64,000 nt of DNA from Nitrobacteraceae bacterium AZCC 1564 (lineage in GTDB: Bacteria; Pseudomonadota; Alphaproteobacteria; Rhizobiales; Xanthobacteraceae), in the NCBI GenBank assembly GCA_036924835.1, contig JBAGRR010000001.1:1860001-1924000 (forward strand), given 5' to 3'. Position numbers and translations under genes: made by a program. The notes beneath the pieces were generated by a model. It saw only the letters and a list, made by a program, of their open reading frames with translations, did not search any database and had not been told where the DNA came from. Below, in pieces: positions 37,999 to 47,366 of this stretch; position 1 is the stretch's first letter; every line of letters starts with the position of its first letter.

Positions 37999-38853
37999 TT
38001 ATCTGCCGATCGCCATCGCGGGCGCTGCCGCAGAAGCCGGGCGCACTGCATTCGGGAGATAAACGCCGCGGCGCTGCGGACATGGCCGATAAACGTCGGT
38101 GAGTCCGACGACCGTTTCCGCGGCGCCGAGGAAAAGATAGCCATCGGGCTCATGGGCTTTGAGCAATCGATTTAAGATATCGATCTTCGTTGCCTGATCG
38201 AAATAGATCAGCACATTGCGGCAGAAGATGATGTCGAAGCGGCCCAGATGGGAGAAGTCCTGCAGCAGGTTCAGCTGCCGAAATTGAACCATGGCGCGGA
38301 TGTCAGGATTGATCTGCCACAGATCGCCAACCTGCTTGAAGTACTTCACCAGCAGCTGGATCGGCAGACCGCGTTGAACTTCAAACTGGCTGTAGATTCC
38401 CGACTTGGACTTCTCAAGGACCTCCTGCGACAGATCGGTTGCGACGATCTCGACGCGCCAGCCGCTGAGCGCCGCGCTCATTTCCTTCACGATCATCGCA
38501 AGCGAATAAGGCTCCTGCCCCGTGGACGCAGCGGCGCACCAGATGCGCAAGGTGCGACGGTTGGCTCGGGCAGCCAGCAATTCATTCAGAACCGTATCCC
38601 TGACGTGATCGAATGGAACCTTGTCGCGAAAGAAGAAGGTCTCGTTCGTGGTCATAGCCTCGACCACATCGATGGTCATGGCCTCGGAGCCATTCTTGAT
38701 CTTCTGAACGAGATCGCTGATCCCCGACAAGCCAGCCTTGCGAACAAGCGGAAGCAGCCGGCTTTCGATGAGATATTGCTTGTCCGCAGACAGCAGCAAC
38801 CCGGAACGATCCTTCAGAACCTTTCGCAGGTAGTCATAATCTTGAGGCGTCAC
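37999..38853 (-). CDS. cheR: Chemotaxis protein methyltransferase CheR
   Basis: A 284-residue SAM-dependent methyltransferase that adds methyl groups to glutamates of chemoreceptors. It shows [10 protein letters not shown] (about 68), the SAM pocket [19 protein letters not shown] (about 102) and [14 protein letters not shown] (about 203). No C-terminal receptor-tethering pentapeptide domain is apparent. The GTG start overlaps the cheB end by 4 bases. It is the last gene of the cheA-cheW-cheY-cheB-cheR set, so methylation and demethylation enzymes are coupled. Confidence 0.95.
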   Translation of the reverse strand: MTPQDYDYLRKVLKDRSGLLLSADKQYLIESRLLPLVRKAGLSGISDLVQKIKNGSEAMTIDVVEAMTTNETFFFRDKVPFDHVRDTVLNELLAARANRRTLRIWCAAASTGQEPYSLAMIVKEMSAALSGWRVEIVATDLSQEVLEKSKSGIYSQFEVQRGLPIQLLVKYFKQVGDLWQINPDIRAMVQFRQLNLLQDFSHLGRFDIIFCRNVLIYFDQATKIDILNRLLKAHEPDGYLFLGAAETVVGLTDVYRPCPQRRGVYLPNAVRPASAAAPAMAIGR

Positions 38854-40025
38854 CCGCGAACTCCTGAAAACAAACGAACCAATTTTGGGGCAATCTGATC
38901 AAGCGGCAGAATAGCCGCGCAGATTCCTGCATGAGCAACTGCGCCGGGCATTCCCCAGACCACGCTGGTTGCTTCATCCTGCGCGATCACGTTGCCTCCC
39001 GCCGCGACAATTTGCTTGCTGCCGCCGCAACCGTCCGAGCCCATACCAGTCAATATCACAGCAAGAATGCCGCTTTGCCAGACATCGATAGCTGACGAAA
39101 ACAGCGGATCTACTGCCGGCTTGCAAAAATTAATCTGCGGCCCATCGGTCAGTGCGATCACAGGATTGCCGCTGGAACGCGCGACCTGCATGTGACGTCC
39201 GCCTGGCGCAAGATAAATCTGACCAGGCTTGATCGCTTCTCCATCAACGGCTTCATGGGCCGGACGACCGCTTGTCCGGGCAAGATGCTCTGCAAGAATC
39301 GTCGTGAACGTCGGCGGCATGTGTTGGGTGATCAGCACAGGGAAGCGATCGATCACCGAGCCAATTCCGGCGATCAAAGTCATCAGCGCCTGAGGACCAC
39401 CGGTTGACGATCCGATCAGCAGCACGCGCGGGGCGGCCGAACTGAATGGACGCGTCGTCACTTTGGATGGCGCTGGCGGTACGACCGGGGCGGATGGCGT
39501 CCGTGATGACGGCGCCTGCGCGGGCTGTGCCGCTGGAGACAATGAAGGAGAAGGAACAGTCGCCGGGCGGCGCACACGCGCACCGAGGTGACGAATCTTT
39601 TCAATGAGATCCCGTTTGAAAACGTCGGCGGCCGCGATCTCGCGCGTGCTTTCGGGCTTCGGGATATAATCCGCGGCACCAAGCGACAACGCCTTAAGGC
39701 TCACTTCCGCGTTCCGGCGGGTCAGCGTGGATGCCATGATGATGATGAGATCGCGTTTTTTTGCCAGCAACTTGGGCAGCGCGGAGATGCCGTCCATATC
39801 CGGCATCTCGATATCGAGCACCACCACATCGGGCGCGACGCGTTCAACCTGATTGACCGCATCGAGCCCTGTGCGGATCGACCCGGCAACTATCATGTCG
39901 GGTTCTGCCTCAATCCAACGGGAGATCAACCCGCGAATGACCGCAGAATCATCGACGACCATCACGCGCAACGGCTCATACCGTGGTGTGGTCAAACCAG
40001 GAGACGCCGCGACTGCAACACTCAT
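38850..40025 (-). CDS. cheB: Chemotaxis methylesterase CheB
   Basis: A 391-residue two-domain protein. The receiver domain has phosphoacceptor Asp71 ([13 protein letters not shown]) and an acidic pocket near 25. A Pro/Ala/Ser-rich linker follows (about 160-198). The methylesterase domain contains the nucleophile in [11 protein letters not shown], then QHMP and GMGSDG with the catalytic Asp. It removes methyl groups from chemoreceptors and may deamidate them. CheA phosphorylates it. Overlap with cheR is ATGA-type. Confidence 0.95.
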   Translation of the reverse strand: MSVAVAASPGLTTPRYEPLRVMVVDDSAVIRGLISRWIEAEPDMIVAGSIRTGLDAVNQVERVAPDVVVLDIEMPDMDGISALPKLLAKKRDLIIIMASTLTRRNAEVSLKALSLGAADYIPKPESTREIAAADVFKRDLIEKIRHLGARVRRPATVPSPSLSPAAQPAQAPSSRTPSAPVVPPAPSKVTTRPFSSAAPRVLLIGSSTGGPQALMTLIAGIGSVIDRFPVLITQHMPPTFTTILAEHLARTSGRPAHEAVDGEAIKPGQIYLAPGGRHMQVARSSGNPVIALTDGPQINFCKPAVDPLFSSAIDVWQSGILAVILTGMGSDGCGGSKQIVAAGGNVIAQDEATSVVWGMPGAVAHAGICAAILPLDQIAPKLVRLFSGVRG

Positions 40026-40103
40026 ATTATTATCAGCTCTTGTAGCAACACGGCGTGTAGGACTTTGAGAAAGTGAAGCGCCGGATAATCCGGCGCTTAG
40101 ACG

Positions 40104-40469
40104 TTAAATCAAGCCGACCTCATGGAATTTCGCCGTGACGATATCCTTGTCGAACGGCTTCATGATGTATTCGTTGGCGCCGGCATGCAGCGCCCGCGCA
40201 ATATGCGCAACATCATTCTCAGTCGTACAGAATACGACCTTGGGCTTATCGCCACCGGGCATCAAGCGAAGGTTGCGGAGAAATTCGTAGCCATCCATGA
40301 CCGGCATGTTCCAGTCGAGAAGAACAGCGTCCGGCATTCCGTGCTTGCAGACTTCGACGGCCTTCTCGCCGTCCTCCGCTTCCACGATCTGAAAGTCGAG
40401 GCCTTCCAGAATGCGCCGCGCAACCTTTCGGATGACGCTTGAATCATCAACGATCAAACATGTTTTCAT
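40104..40469 (-). CDS. cheY: Chemotaxis response regulator CheY
   Basis: A 121-residue single receiver domain. Acidic residues Asp8-Asp9, phosphoacceptor Asp52 (LLDWNMPVMDG) and Lys in KPFD (about 105) are present. Phospho-CheY binds the flagellar motor switch to alter rotation. It sits between cheB and cheW on the same strand with gaps of about 75-80 bp. DWNMPVMDG is the typical alphaproteobacterial CheY form. Confidence 0.92.
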   Translation of the reverse strand: MKTCLIVDDSSVIRKVARRILEGLDFQIVEAEDGEKAVEVCKHGMPDAVLLDWNMPVMDGYEFLRNLRLMPGGDKPKVVFCTTENDVAHIARALHAGANEYIMKPFDKDIVTAKFHEVGLI

Positions 40470-40544
40470 CGTAGCCTCTATCTCTGCCGTCCCGCTTTGG
40501 GCCGCTTCCTACAGATTTTGTGGTTCCGCCTGTTCCCGGCGGTG

Positions 40545-41018
40545 TTAGGCCGCCATCATGTCGGGAGCGATTTCCAGCACGCGATCGACATCCAGAACGA
40601 CCATCAATTGTCCATCGAGACGGTGAACGCCACCCGCCATCTTGGCCATGCGCGGATCGAGGTTGACGGGATTCACCTCCCGGCTCTCGTTCGGCAACTT
40701 GAGAACCTCACCAATGTTGTCGATCAGAAGTCCATAGGACTCCCCGCGCATGTCGACGCCCACCGCCATCGGCGGCCGGCCATCGTCATTCTTCGGCAAG
40801 CCAAGCCGTGCGCGCATATCGATAGCAGTGACGATGCGGCCGCGCAGGTTGAGAACGCCTGCGACATCGTCGGAAGCCAGAGGTACTCGGGTCAATCGAT
40901 CTGGCATGAATACGTCCTGCACTCGTGCGATCGGTAGGCCGAACAGCTGCCCTCCAATCATTGCCGTGACATACTCGGTAATACCAGCGTCCGCGTGTTT
41001 GGCTGTTTCATCCATCAT
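40545..41018 (-). CDS. cheW: Chemotaxis coupling protein CheW
   Basis: A 157-residue SH3-like adaptor that links chemoreceptors to CheA. It shows FGLPIARVQDVFMPDRLTRVPLA and GVLNLRGRIVTAIDMRARLG, hallmarks of CheW. A short alphaproteobacterial N-terminal extension is present. It lies 8 bp after the cheA stop, so the two are co-transcribed. Confidence 0.95.
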   Translation of the reverse strand: MMDETAKHADAGITEYVTAMIGGQLFGLPIARVQDVFMPDRLTRVPLASDDVAGVLNLRGRIVTAIDMRARLGLPKNDDGRPPMAVGVDMRGESYGLLIDNIGEVLKLPNESREVNPVNLDPRMAKMAGGVHRLDGQLMVVLDVDRVLEIAPDMMAA

Positions 41019-41026
41019 GATAATCC

Positions 41027-43732
41027 TTACGCCGCCTGCTTCACTTCAGCGGTCTGTTCCTTCAAGGCGGCAATCAAGCCAGGGCGGTCGAATTTCGCGA
41101 CATAGTCATGGAAACCGGCCTGTCTGCCTCGCTCGATCGCGGCGGGCGAAATCAGCGATGACAGTGCAATGATTGGCATCGTTTCCATGCGGCGATCGGA
41201 TCGGATCGCCTCGGCAAACTCGAAACCATTCATTTCCGGCATTTCGATATCGGTCAGAATGACGTCGAAGTGCTGGCCCGCGCGCAACAGGTTGAGACCT
41301 TCCTGTCCGCTCTGTGCGACCGAGACGCGATAGCCCGCGGCTTTCAGCACCGGCGCCAGCATGTTGCGGAAGAATGCAGAGTCGTCGACCAGCAGAACGG
41401 TCTGCGCAGTCATTGACGGACGCATTTCCTTCCGCGCGAACCAGTCGGCGAAAGCCATCGGCAGGAAGTGACCGACATCGATCACCTCTGTCGCCTGTCC
41501 CTTCACCACCGCAGAGCCGAGGATACCGTCCTGCGTGCTGGCGACTTCGATGCTGAGGTGCTCCTCGACGATGTCAATGATCTCGTCGACCACCAATCCC
41601 ATCGAGCGTCCGTCGTCTGCGAACACAAGGATCGGCTGAACGCCGCTCTCGCGGATCGAGACATTCTCAATCCGGACCAGCGGCATCAGTTGGTCACGGT
41701 ATTGCACCATGTAGCGGCCGTTCGAGAACTCGATCTTGTCGATCGCAATCTCCTCAAGCCGCGTAACGAGCGCCAGTGGCACTGCCTTGGGCTGCGAGGA
41801 TCCTGCACGGAACACCAGCAGCGACGTGAGCTGGCCTTCCGCGTTAGAGCGCGTGGCGGCATTCTCGTCGTTGATCTCATTTTGCGAGGCAACAGAGGTA
41901 CCAAGCGACTGAGCAATGCCGTTCGGGTCGATGATCATGATCACCGCACCATCACCGAGAATGGTGTTGCCGGAGAACATGCCGATATGGCGAAGCTTGG
42001 TGGACATCGGCTTGACGACGATTTCCTCGGTATGGAACACGCCATCGACGACGATGCCGAAGGTCTGACTGCCGACCTGGGTGACCACGATGAAACCGTT
42101 TTCAGGATCGCTTGATGCGCCGTCATCGATCTTCAGCAGCTTCTTCAGATGCATCAACGGCAGCAGTTTGTTGCGGAGCCGCAGAACCGGCGTGTCCTTG
42201 ATGCGTTCGATGCGATGATCGGAGTTTGCGCGCGCGCGAACAAGCTCGACGACTGACAGCTGAGGAATCGCAAACCGGTCGCCGGCTGCTTCCACGATCA
42301 GTGCCGACACGATCGCCAGCGTCAGCGGAATCTTGATGGTGAAGCTCGAACCTTCACCCGGCACGGACTTCACGTCGATGGTGCCGCCGATCTGGTCGAT
42401 ATTAGTGCGAACCACGTCCATGCCGACGCCGCGGCCCGAGACGCTCGTGATCGCCGCCGCAGTCGAGAAGCCCGGTGCAAAGATGAACTTGTGGACCTGG
42501 GCCTCGGTCATCTTTTCGATCTCGGCCTCGGTGGCCAGACCATTGGAAACTGCCTTCGCCTTGATGCGCTCGGTGTTCAGGCCACGACCGTTATCCGCGA
42601 TGCAGATGATGATGTGCCCGCCTTCGTGATAGGCGGAAACCCTGATCGTGCCCTGTTCAGGCTTACCGGCGGCCACACGCTCGGCGGTCGATTCAAGACC
42701 GTGATCCGCGGAGTTGCGGACCATGTGCGTCAGGGGGTCCTTGATCAGATCGAGAACCTGGCGGTCGAGTTCGGTATCGGCGCCGTGCATTTCCAGCTCG
42801 ATCTGCTTGCCGAGTTCGCTCGACAGGTCGCGCACGATGCGCGGCAGCTTCTGCCAGGCATTACCGATCGGCTGCATACGCGTCTTCATGACGCCTTCCT
42901 GCAACTCGGCCGTGACGTTGGAGAGACGCTGCAACGGGACCTTGAATTCGGAGTCTTCGTTACGCCGGCTGATTTCAAGCAGCTGGTTGCGAGTCAACAC
43001 GAGCTCGGACACCATCGTCATCAGATGCTCGAGCGTATCGACGTTGACACGAATTGACTGGTTGGCGACCTTGTCGCCGTCGCCACCTTCCGCTGCTTCG
43101 CTACTTGATTTCTTTGGCGCAGCCTTGGCTGCTGCGGGCTTCTTGGGAGCCTCAGCCTGCACCGGCGCAACAGGGGCGACAGGTGGCGAAGCAATTTCGA
43201 TTTCAGTTTCCCGGAATGCTCGCTCTAGTTCGTCCAGCGACACTTCACCGGGACGCAGTTCGCGCTCCAACGTCTGGGCGACCAACGTTCCTTGGGTCGC
43301 GGCCGGGGCGGCGGCAGCCGCGGGAGCAGATGTGGCGGGTGCTTCTGCGGCCTGCTCACCTTGTTCGACCATGCGTTCCAGCGCGTCGATCAAATCGCGA
43401 TCCGCCCCCTCGGGCTCCGCTTCGGTCTCCTCAAGCTGACCAAGAATGTCTTTGATTCGATCAATCGTTGTCAGGATCAGCGTCACGGCCTCGCCGGTCA
43501 CGGGCATGCCATCGCGGAATTTGCCCATCAGCGTTTCGGCGGCGTGCGCCAACGCTTCCAGTCTCGGCAATCCTAGAAAACCGCAAGTCCCCTTAATGGT
43601 GTGAACGAGGCGAAAGATATTATCGAGAATCTTCGCGTTGTTCGGGTCCTGCTCAAAACGCACCAACTGATTATCGACGGTGTCGAGGCTCTCGTTGGTC
43701 TCAGTTATAAATTCCCGCAACAAATCGTCCAT
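41027..43732 (-). CDS. cheA: Hybrid chemotaxis kinase CheA with second CheW-like domain and receiver
   Basis: A 901-residue histidine kinase. Domains in order: HPt with phosphorylated His44 (FRLVHTIKG), a low-complexity Pro/Ala-rich linker (about 130-225), dimerisation (about 230-295), and HATPase with HMVRNSADHGLE, DNGRGL and GRGVGMDV. A P5 CheW-like domain follows (about 455-590), then a second CheW-like domain (about 615-755, AVPLALVTRLEEI), and finally a receiver (about 770-895) with DVILTDIEMPEMNG. E. coli CheA (654 residues) lacks the last two. The added receiver may act as a phosphate sink or for adaptation. It is the first gene of the che cluster. Confidence 0.95.
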   Translation of the reverse strand: MDDLLREFITETNESLDTVDNQLVRFEQDPNNAKILDNIFRLVHTIKGTCGFLGLPRLEALAHAAETLMGKFRDGMPVTGEAVTLILTTIDRIKDILGQLEETEAEPEGADRDLIDALERMVEQGEQAAEAPATSAPAAAAAPAATQGTLVAQTLERELRPGEVSLDELERAFRETEIEIASPPVAPVAPVQAEAPKKPAAAKAAPKKSSSEAAEGGDGDKVANQSIRVNVDTLEHLMTMVSELVLTRNQLLEISRRNEDSEFKVPLQRLSNVTAELQEGVMKTRMQPIGNAWQKLPRIVRDLSSELGKQIELEMHGADTELDRQVLDLIKDPLTHMVRNSADHGLESTAERVAAGKPEQGTIRVSAYHEGGHIIICIADNGRGLNTERIKAKAVSNGLATEAEIEKMTEAQVHKFIFAPGFSTAAAITSVSGRGVGMDVVRTNIDQIGGTIDVKSVPGEGSSFTIKIPLTLAIVSALIVEAAGDRFAIPQLSVVELVRARANSDHRIERIKDTPVLRLRNKLLPLMHLKKLLKIDDGASSDPENGFIVVTQVGSQTFGIVVDGVFHTEEIVVKPMSTKLRHIGMFSGNTILGDGAVIMIIDPNGIAQSLGTSVASQNEINDENAATRSNAEGQLTSLLVFRAGSSQPKAVPLALVTRLEEIAIDKIEFSNGRYMVQYRDQLMPLVRIENVSIRESGVQPILVFADDGRSMGLVVDEIIDIVEEHLSIEVASTQDGILGSAVVKGQATEVIDVGHFLPMAFADWFARKEMRPSMTAQTVLLVDDSAFFRNMLAPVLKAAGYRVSVAQSGQEGLNLLRAGQHFDVILTDIEMPEMNGFEFAEAIRSDRRMETMPIIALSSLISPAAIERGRQAGFHDYVAKFDRPGLIAALKEQTAEVKQAA

Positions 43733-43918
43733 GAACGCAAGCCTTCACGCAAAGGGGTACGCACAATACGCCCCGTGGATTCAGGCCAGTTTCGATGCAA
43801 AGCGTTTAATATTGGTTGAGCAAATGAAAAAGAACGCGCTCAACAAAGCGCTAAAGACGATTTGTCCGGCGGCGGAGCGCGTCCGGCCGCCGTTGATTAA
43901 AAATTGATGAAGATGCGA

Positions 43919-44566
43919 TCAGGACGTCGCGACGACCACCGCTTCGGTCTCGGGTGTCAAGGTGACCTTGAACCCACAGGCCTGCGCAAGCAGCGCTGTG
44001 TAGTAAGGCTGTACGCCGTGCGCAGTCACCGAACCTGCGTTATCGATTTTCAATTGTTCGGCGACGTTTTGCGGTTCGCGCGCGTGCGTCCCGGCGGCGC
44101 GAATGCGGAATCCCATCGTCTCACCTTCACCGACCGGGTCAATGATGAGCTCACCGCCTCGCGGAATAGCCTGCTGCGCAATCACCAGCATGTTGAGCAG
44201 CAGCTTGACGCGGTTCTTCGCCATCAGCATGTGCGGTAGATTCCAGGTGAGCTTGGTTTTCTCGTCCTCGAGATGGCCACGCGATATCTTCTGCGCCTCG
44301 CCGAGGTCGATCTGTGAACCGGCTGATCCCGCCGCTCCGTAGGCAATGCGGCAGAACTGCAGCCGTGCCGAAGTGGACTTCGCACTCTTGCGGATCAGGT
44401 CGAGCGCAAATTCGCGATCGTCCTCCTTATTGCTGCTATCGAACACCTCAAGCCCGTTGACGATCGCGCCGATCGGATTGATGAGGTCATGACAGACGCG
44501 CGAGCACATCAGTGCTGCGAGTTCAAGTGCGTCTGGGGCGGGACCGGGAGTCGGTGTGTCAGACAT
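43919..44566 (-). CDS. chpT: Histidine phosphotransferase ChpT
   Basis: A 215-residue dimeric phosphotransferase of the CckA-ChpT-CtrA relay. The phosphorylated His is in MCSRVCHDLINPIGAIVNGLEV (about 27). The remainder is a degenerate HATPase-like domain that does not bind ATP in the family. The start at 44566 follows AGGAAAA; a longer reading to 44647 is unlikely. Its place between the che cluster and cysQ, near ctrA, fits related genomes. It passes phosphate from CckA to CtrA and CpdR. Confidence 0.92.
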   Translation of the reverse strand: MSDTPTPGPAPDALELAALMCSRVCHDLINPIGAIVNGLEVFDSSNKEDDREFALDLIRKSAKSTSARLQFCRIAYGAAGSAGSQIDLGEAQKISRGHLEDEKTKLTWNLPHMLMAKNRVKLLLNMLVIAQQAIPRGGELIIDPVGEGETMGFRIRAAGTHAREPQNVAEQLKIDNAGSVTAHGVQPYYTALLAQACGFKVTLTPETEAVVVATS

Positions 44567-44755
44567 GCTTTTCCTAGGCCTTTTCTGCAACTTCCTGCGA
44601 TCAGGACACGCGAAGCGGATGCCGGTGGATTCCCGTGATGCTGACACGGCGAATCACTCATGCTTTATGTTTGATACACTGCCGCCGCGGTCGCTGCCAC
44701 CAAGGCAGAGGCGAGAACCACAGCGGCTGAAATGCGGAAGCGAAGGACCTTACCA

Positions 44756-45607
44756 ATGACGGAGATATCCATGGCCGGGCCGGCAATCGATGCCGATGGC
44801 GCGGCGGCCCTCATGGAGCCGCTGACGGACATCGTCGCAAAAGCCGGCGCGGCCATCCTCGCCGTCAGCCGGTCCAGCATGCAGATCGAAGGCAAGGCCG
44901 ACGGATCGCCGGTGACCGAGGCGGATATGGCCGCGGACCGTGTCATCGCGGAGGGATTGGCAAAACTTATCCCGCAAATACCGGCTTTGTCGGAAGAGCG
45001 GACCCATCTCGCCCGCCGGCCTTACAGAGATAGCTTCTTCCTGATCGATCCCCTGGATGGAACTCAGGAGTTCGTCGCCGGCCGCGACGAATTTACGGTC
45101 AATCTTGCATTGGTCACTCGTGGGGAGCCTCTCCTTGGCATCGTCGGTGCACCTGCCTTGGGATTGATTTGGCGAGGGGTGGTCGGCCGCGGCGCAGAGC
45201 GCCTTCTCGTCACTAAAGACGGCGAAACGCACGCAGCGGAGTCCATTCGAACCCGTCCCCATCCAGGGCATGCCGCCCCGTGGATTGCGACCGTCAGCCG
45301 ATCTCATGGCGACAGGCGCACCGAGGCTTTCATCGCGGGTCGTCCCGGTGCGGTCCGGCAAATTCTCGGTTCGGCGGTCAAGTTTTGTCGCGTCGCCGAG
45401 GGAGGCGCCGACATCTACCCCCGCCTCTCCCCGACATCCGAGTGGGATGTTGCAGCCGGCCACGCTGTGGTGACGGCGGCTGGCGGAAAAGTCACAGACA
45501 GCAACGGCACGGCGCTCCGATTTGGCGAAGCGCGCGAGGGGTTTCTGATCCCGGAATTCATCGCATGGGGCGATCCGGCCCTAGTACCCGCTTTCCGAAG
45601 TTCGTGA
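44756..45607 (+). CDS. cysQ: 3'(2'),5'-bisphosphate nucleotidase CysQ
   Basis: A 283-residue member of the inositol monophosphatase family that hydrolyses PAP made during sulfate assimilation. Metal ligands are visible as the Glu in SEER, the DPLDGTQEF motif (about 98) and the Asp in SEWDVAAGHAV (about 228). The ATG at 44756 follows AAGGA; the ATG at 44732 is less likely. The last eight codons and stop lie inside a CTAG hairpin repeat (45581 on), so the C-terminus was altered by that insertion. Confidence 0.92.
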   Translation: MTEISMAGPAIDADGAAALMEPLTDIVAKAGAAILAVSRSSMQIEGKADGSPVTEADMAADRVIAEGLAKLIPQIPALSEERTHLARRPYRDSFFLIDPLDGTQEFVAGRDEFTVNLALVTRGEPLLGIVGAPALGLIWRGVVGRGAERLLVTKDGETHAAESIRTRPHPGHAAPWIATVSRSHGDRRTEAFIAGRPGAVRQILGSAVKFCRVAEGGADIYPRLSPTSEWDVAAGHAVVTAAGGKVTDSNGTALRFGEAREGFLIPEFIAWGDPALVPAFRSS

Positions 45608-45818
45608 TCCATCGCCACATCCGCCTCAACGAACTTCGGAAAGCAAAGGGTACTAGCAAAACTATGATTCTAGTACCGCTTTCGATTTGAAGTCCCTGTC
45701 GCGCGTTTGCCGAGAGTGATGCAGGGACTTCAAATCGGCGGTACTAGTGGAGCGGATTTGACGTTCGCGCCCTGTTTGGCGCGAATTCGTAATGCGAACG
45801 TTAGAATCTGACCACTAG
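45581..45818. repeat. CTAG hairpin repeat copy A: three hairpins
   Basis: Hairpin A1 (45581-45656), a 13-nt spacer (45657-45669) and hairpin A2 (45670-45747) are followed by A3 (45744-45818), which shares the CTAG with A2. A1 pairs GCTTTCCGAAGTTCGT with ACGAACTTCGGAAAGC. A2 pairs GATTTGAAGTCCCTG with its complement. The A1-A2 pair is inverted relative to copies B, C and E: the reverse-complemented spacer is AATCATAGTTTTG. A3 joins the left arm of a class I hairpin to the right arm of a class II hairpin. Confidence 0.85.
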
Positions 45819-45822
45819 CCGG

Positions 45823-46332
45823 TCAGTAGTCCGAGAGCATAGCTCGCACGGTGGGCCATTCACTGGTGGCGAGCTTGAGCGTATTCGCTGGATTGGCCGC
45901 AAAGGCTGCCAGGCTTTCCTCGCGGCTGAACAGATAGAGCCTCCCACCCGAAACCAGCCAAAGCTGAGCCCGGCCCGCGACGGCCTTGCCTCTTGCGACG
46001 TCGACCGGATCGTACCCACCGAATTGCGGTCCGTAGATGTCCGGACGGGCAACAAATGCCGCACGATTGGCTTCGTTGCGAAAGCGCCAGATCGCTCCAT
46101 TTTGGGAGACCTCGACATCCGGCGCCCCTTTGGTTGCCTTTGCGTCGGTGAAATAGGCAACCGGATCAAATCCATCGATTGCCAGACCGGAATGACGGTT
46201 GACGACCACCTGCTCGGTCTCCGCGGCCCAGAGGACCGGGCGCGCCTCCATCAGCAGTGCGCTCCACGCAAAAGCCGCGAGCCAGGCAAATCTGAGGCGA
46301 AACCCTTTATTTTCTTGCCGCTGTAACGTCAT
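45823..46332 (-). CDS. Exported YHS-domain protein
   Basis: A 169-residue protein with an N-terminal signal or anchor segment (about 14-37), then AIDGFDPVAYFTDAKATKG and WRFRNEANRAAFVARPDIYGPQFGGY, the pattern of YHS-domain proteins. These small periplasmic domains are thought to bind metal ions. The gene is convergent with cysQ and its stop lies 5 bases from repeat copy A. The precise role is unknown. Confidence 0.88.
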   Translation of the reverse strand: MTLQRQENKGFRLRFAWLAAFAWSALLMEARPVLWAAETEQVVVNRHSGLAIDGFDPVAYFTDAKATKGAPDVEVSQNGAIWRFRNEANRAAFVARPDIYGPQFGGYDPVDVARGKAVAGRAQLWLVSGGRLYLFSREESLAAFAANPANTLKLATSEWPTVRAMLSDY

Positions 46333-46464
46333 AGTTGATGCCGATAAACAATCGAGTCGGGGACGTGGGACCGCAGCTTAAGCCGATATGGGTCAGCAAG
46401 GCGTTAAGCGATGGACGTATGACCTCGCCGTTTCGAGCGCGCTCTCACTTCGGTGGCTCACGCG

Positions 46465-46629
46465 CTAGTGTGGCGCCTCGCAATTGCCGACCTGTCTTGC
46501 GGCGGTCTCTTATCGGCAATTGCGAGACTAAACCGCACTAGAATCGTAAGTTTGCTGGTGTCCTTTCGTCTCCGAATAACCGTGCGAGCGTGCGGCAAAT
46601 TGGTCGGTTGTTCGGAGACGGGATACTAG
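46465..46629. repeat. CTAG hairpin repeat copy B
   Basis: Hairpin B1 (46465-46541) pairs CTCGCAATTGCCGA with its exact complement inside CTAGTGTGG and CCGCACTAG ends. The spacer AATCGTAAGTTTG (13 nt) is followed by hairpin B2 (46555-46629), pairing CGTCTCCGAA with TTCGGAGACG. The right end is 27 bases from the eipA start, so this copy sits in a divergent promoter region rather than at a gene end. Confidence 0.85.
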
Positions 46630-46655
46630 CCCAAGGGGTCTTTAAGGGGTCTTTC

Positions 46656-47228
46656 ATGAGCTTCGCTTCGCGCATTTTGGCTTTGATCTTTGCCGCGACG
46701 ATTTCCCTGACAGTACCGGCAGCCGCCCAACAACGCTCAGGTGGCGGGACCTTTAGCCCCGACGAACTCGTCGGAGCGGGACACCGGTTCTTTGGCAACG
46801 TCTCGCGAGGGCTCGCGTCAGTCATCGAGCGAGCGGTGAGCCAGTGGGGCCTGCCAAACGGCTATGTGCTGGGCGAGGAAGGCAGCGGCGCCTTTGTTGC
46901 TGGGCTTCGCTATGGCGAGGGTACCCTTTACACCAAGAATGCCGGCGATCTGCGGGTGTACTGGCAGGGCCCATCGGTTGGATTCGACTGGGGCGGCGAC
47001 GGAGCCCGAACCATGGTGTTGGTTTACAACCTGCCTGCAACGGATGCGATCTATCAGCGTTTCGTCGGCATCGATGGCTCGGCCTACATCATCGGCGGGT
47101 TCGGTATGACCGCACTGACGGCCAATGGCATTGTGCTGGTTCCCATTCGCTCCGGTGTCGGGCTGCGTCTTGGCGCCAATGTCGGATATCTCAAGTTTAC
47201 TCCGCGCGCGACCTGGAATCCGTTCTGA
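46656..47228 (+). CDS. eipA: EipA/DUF1134 family envelope protein
   Basis: A 190-residue exported protein. A signal peptide (residues 1-30, ending AAAQQ) precedes the DUF1134 domain with GLASVIERAVSQWGLPNGYVLGEEGSGAF and a Gly-rich beta region. The Brucella homologue EipA supports envelope integrity. The ATG at 46656 follows AAGGGG. The 11-mer AAGGGGTCTTT occurs twice in perfect tandem at 46633-46654, so the ribosome site is duplicated. Repeat copy B ends just upstream and may affect its expression. Confidence 0.92.
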   Translation: MSFASRILALIFAATISLTVPAAAQQRSGGGTFSPDELVGAGHRFFGNVSRGLASVIERAVSQWGLPNGYVLGEEGSGAFVAGLRYGEGTLYTKNAGDLRVYWQGPSVGFDWGGDGARTMVLVYNLPATDAIYQRFVGIDGSAYIIGGFGMTALTANGIVLVPIRSGVGLRLGANVGYLKFTPRATWNPF

Positions 47229-47366
47229 TCTCGGGTCCTGCTTGATTTCAAACGGTGCCGTTGCGGCAAAGCCACGGATGCATGTTAACTTACTGTTCCG
47301 CTAGCTTTTTCCCCCGCCTCCGTGGCATGGTAAAAAACACATAAATTGCGATGCAGGGGTAACGCC

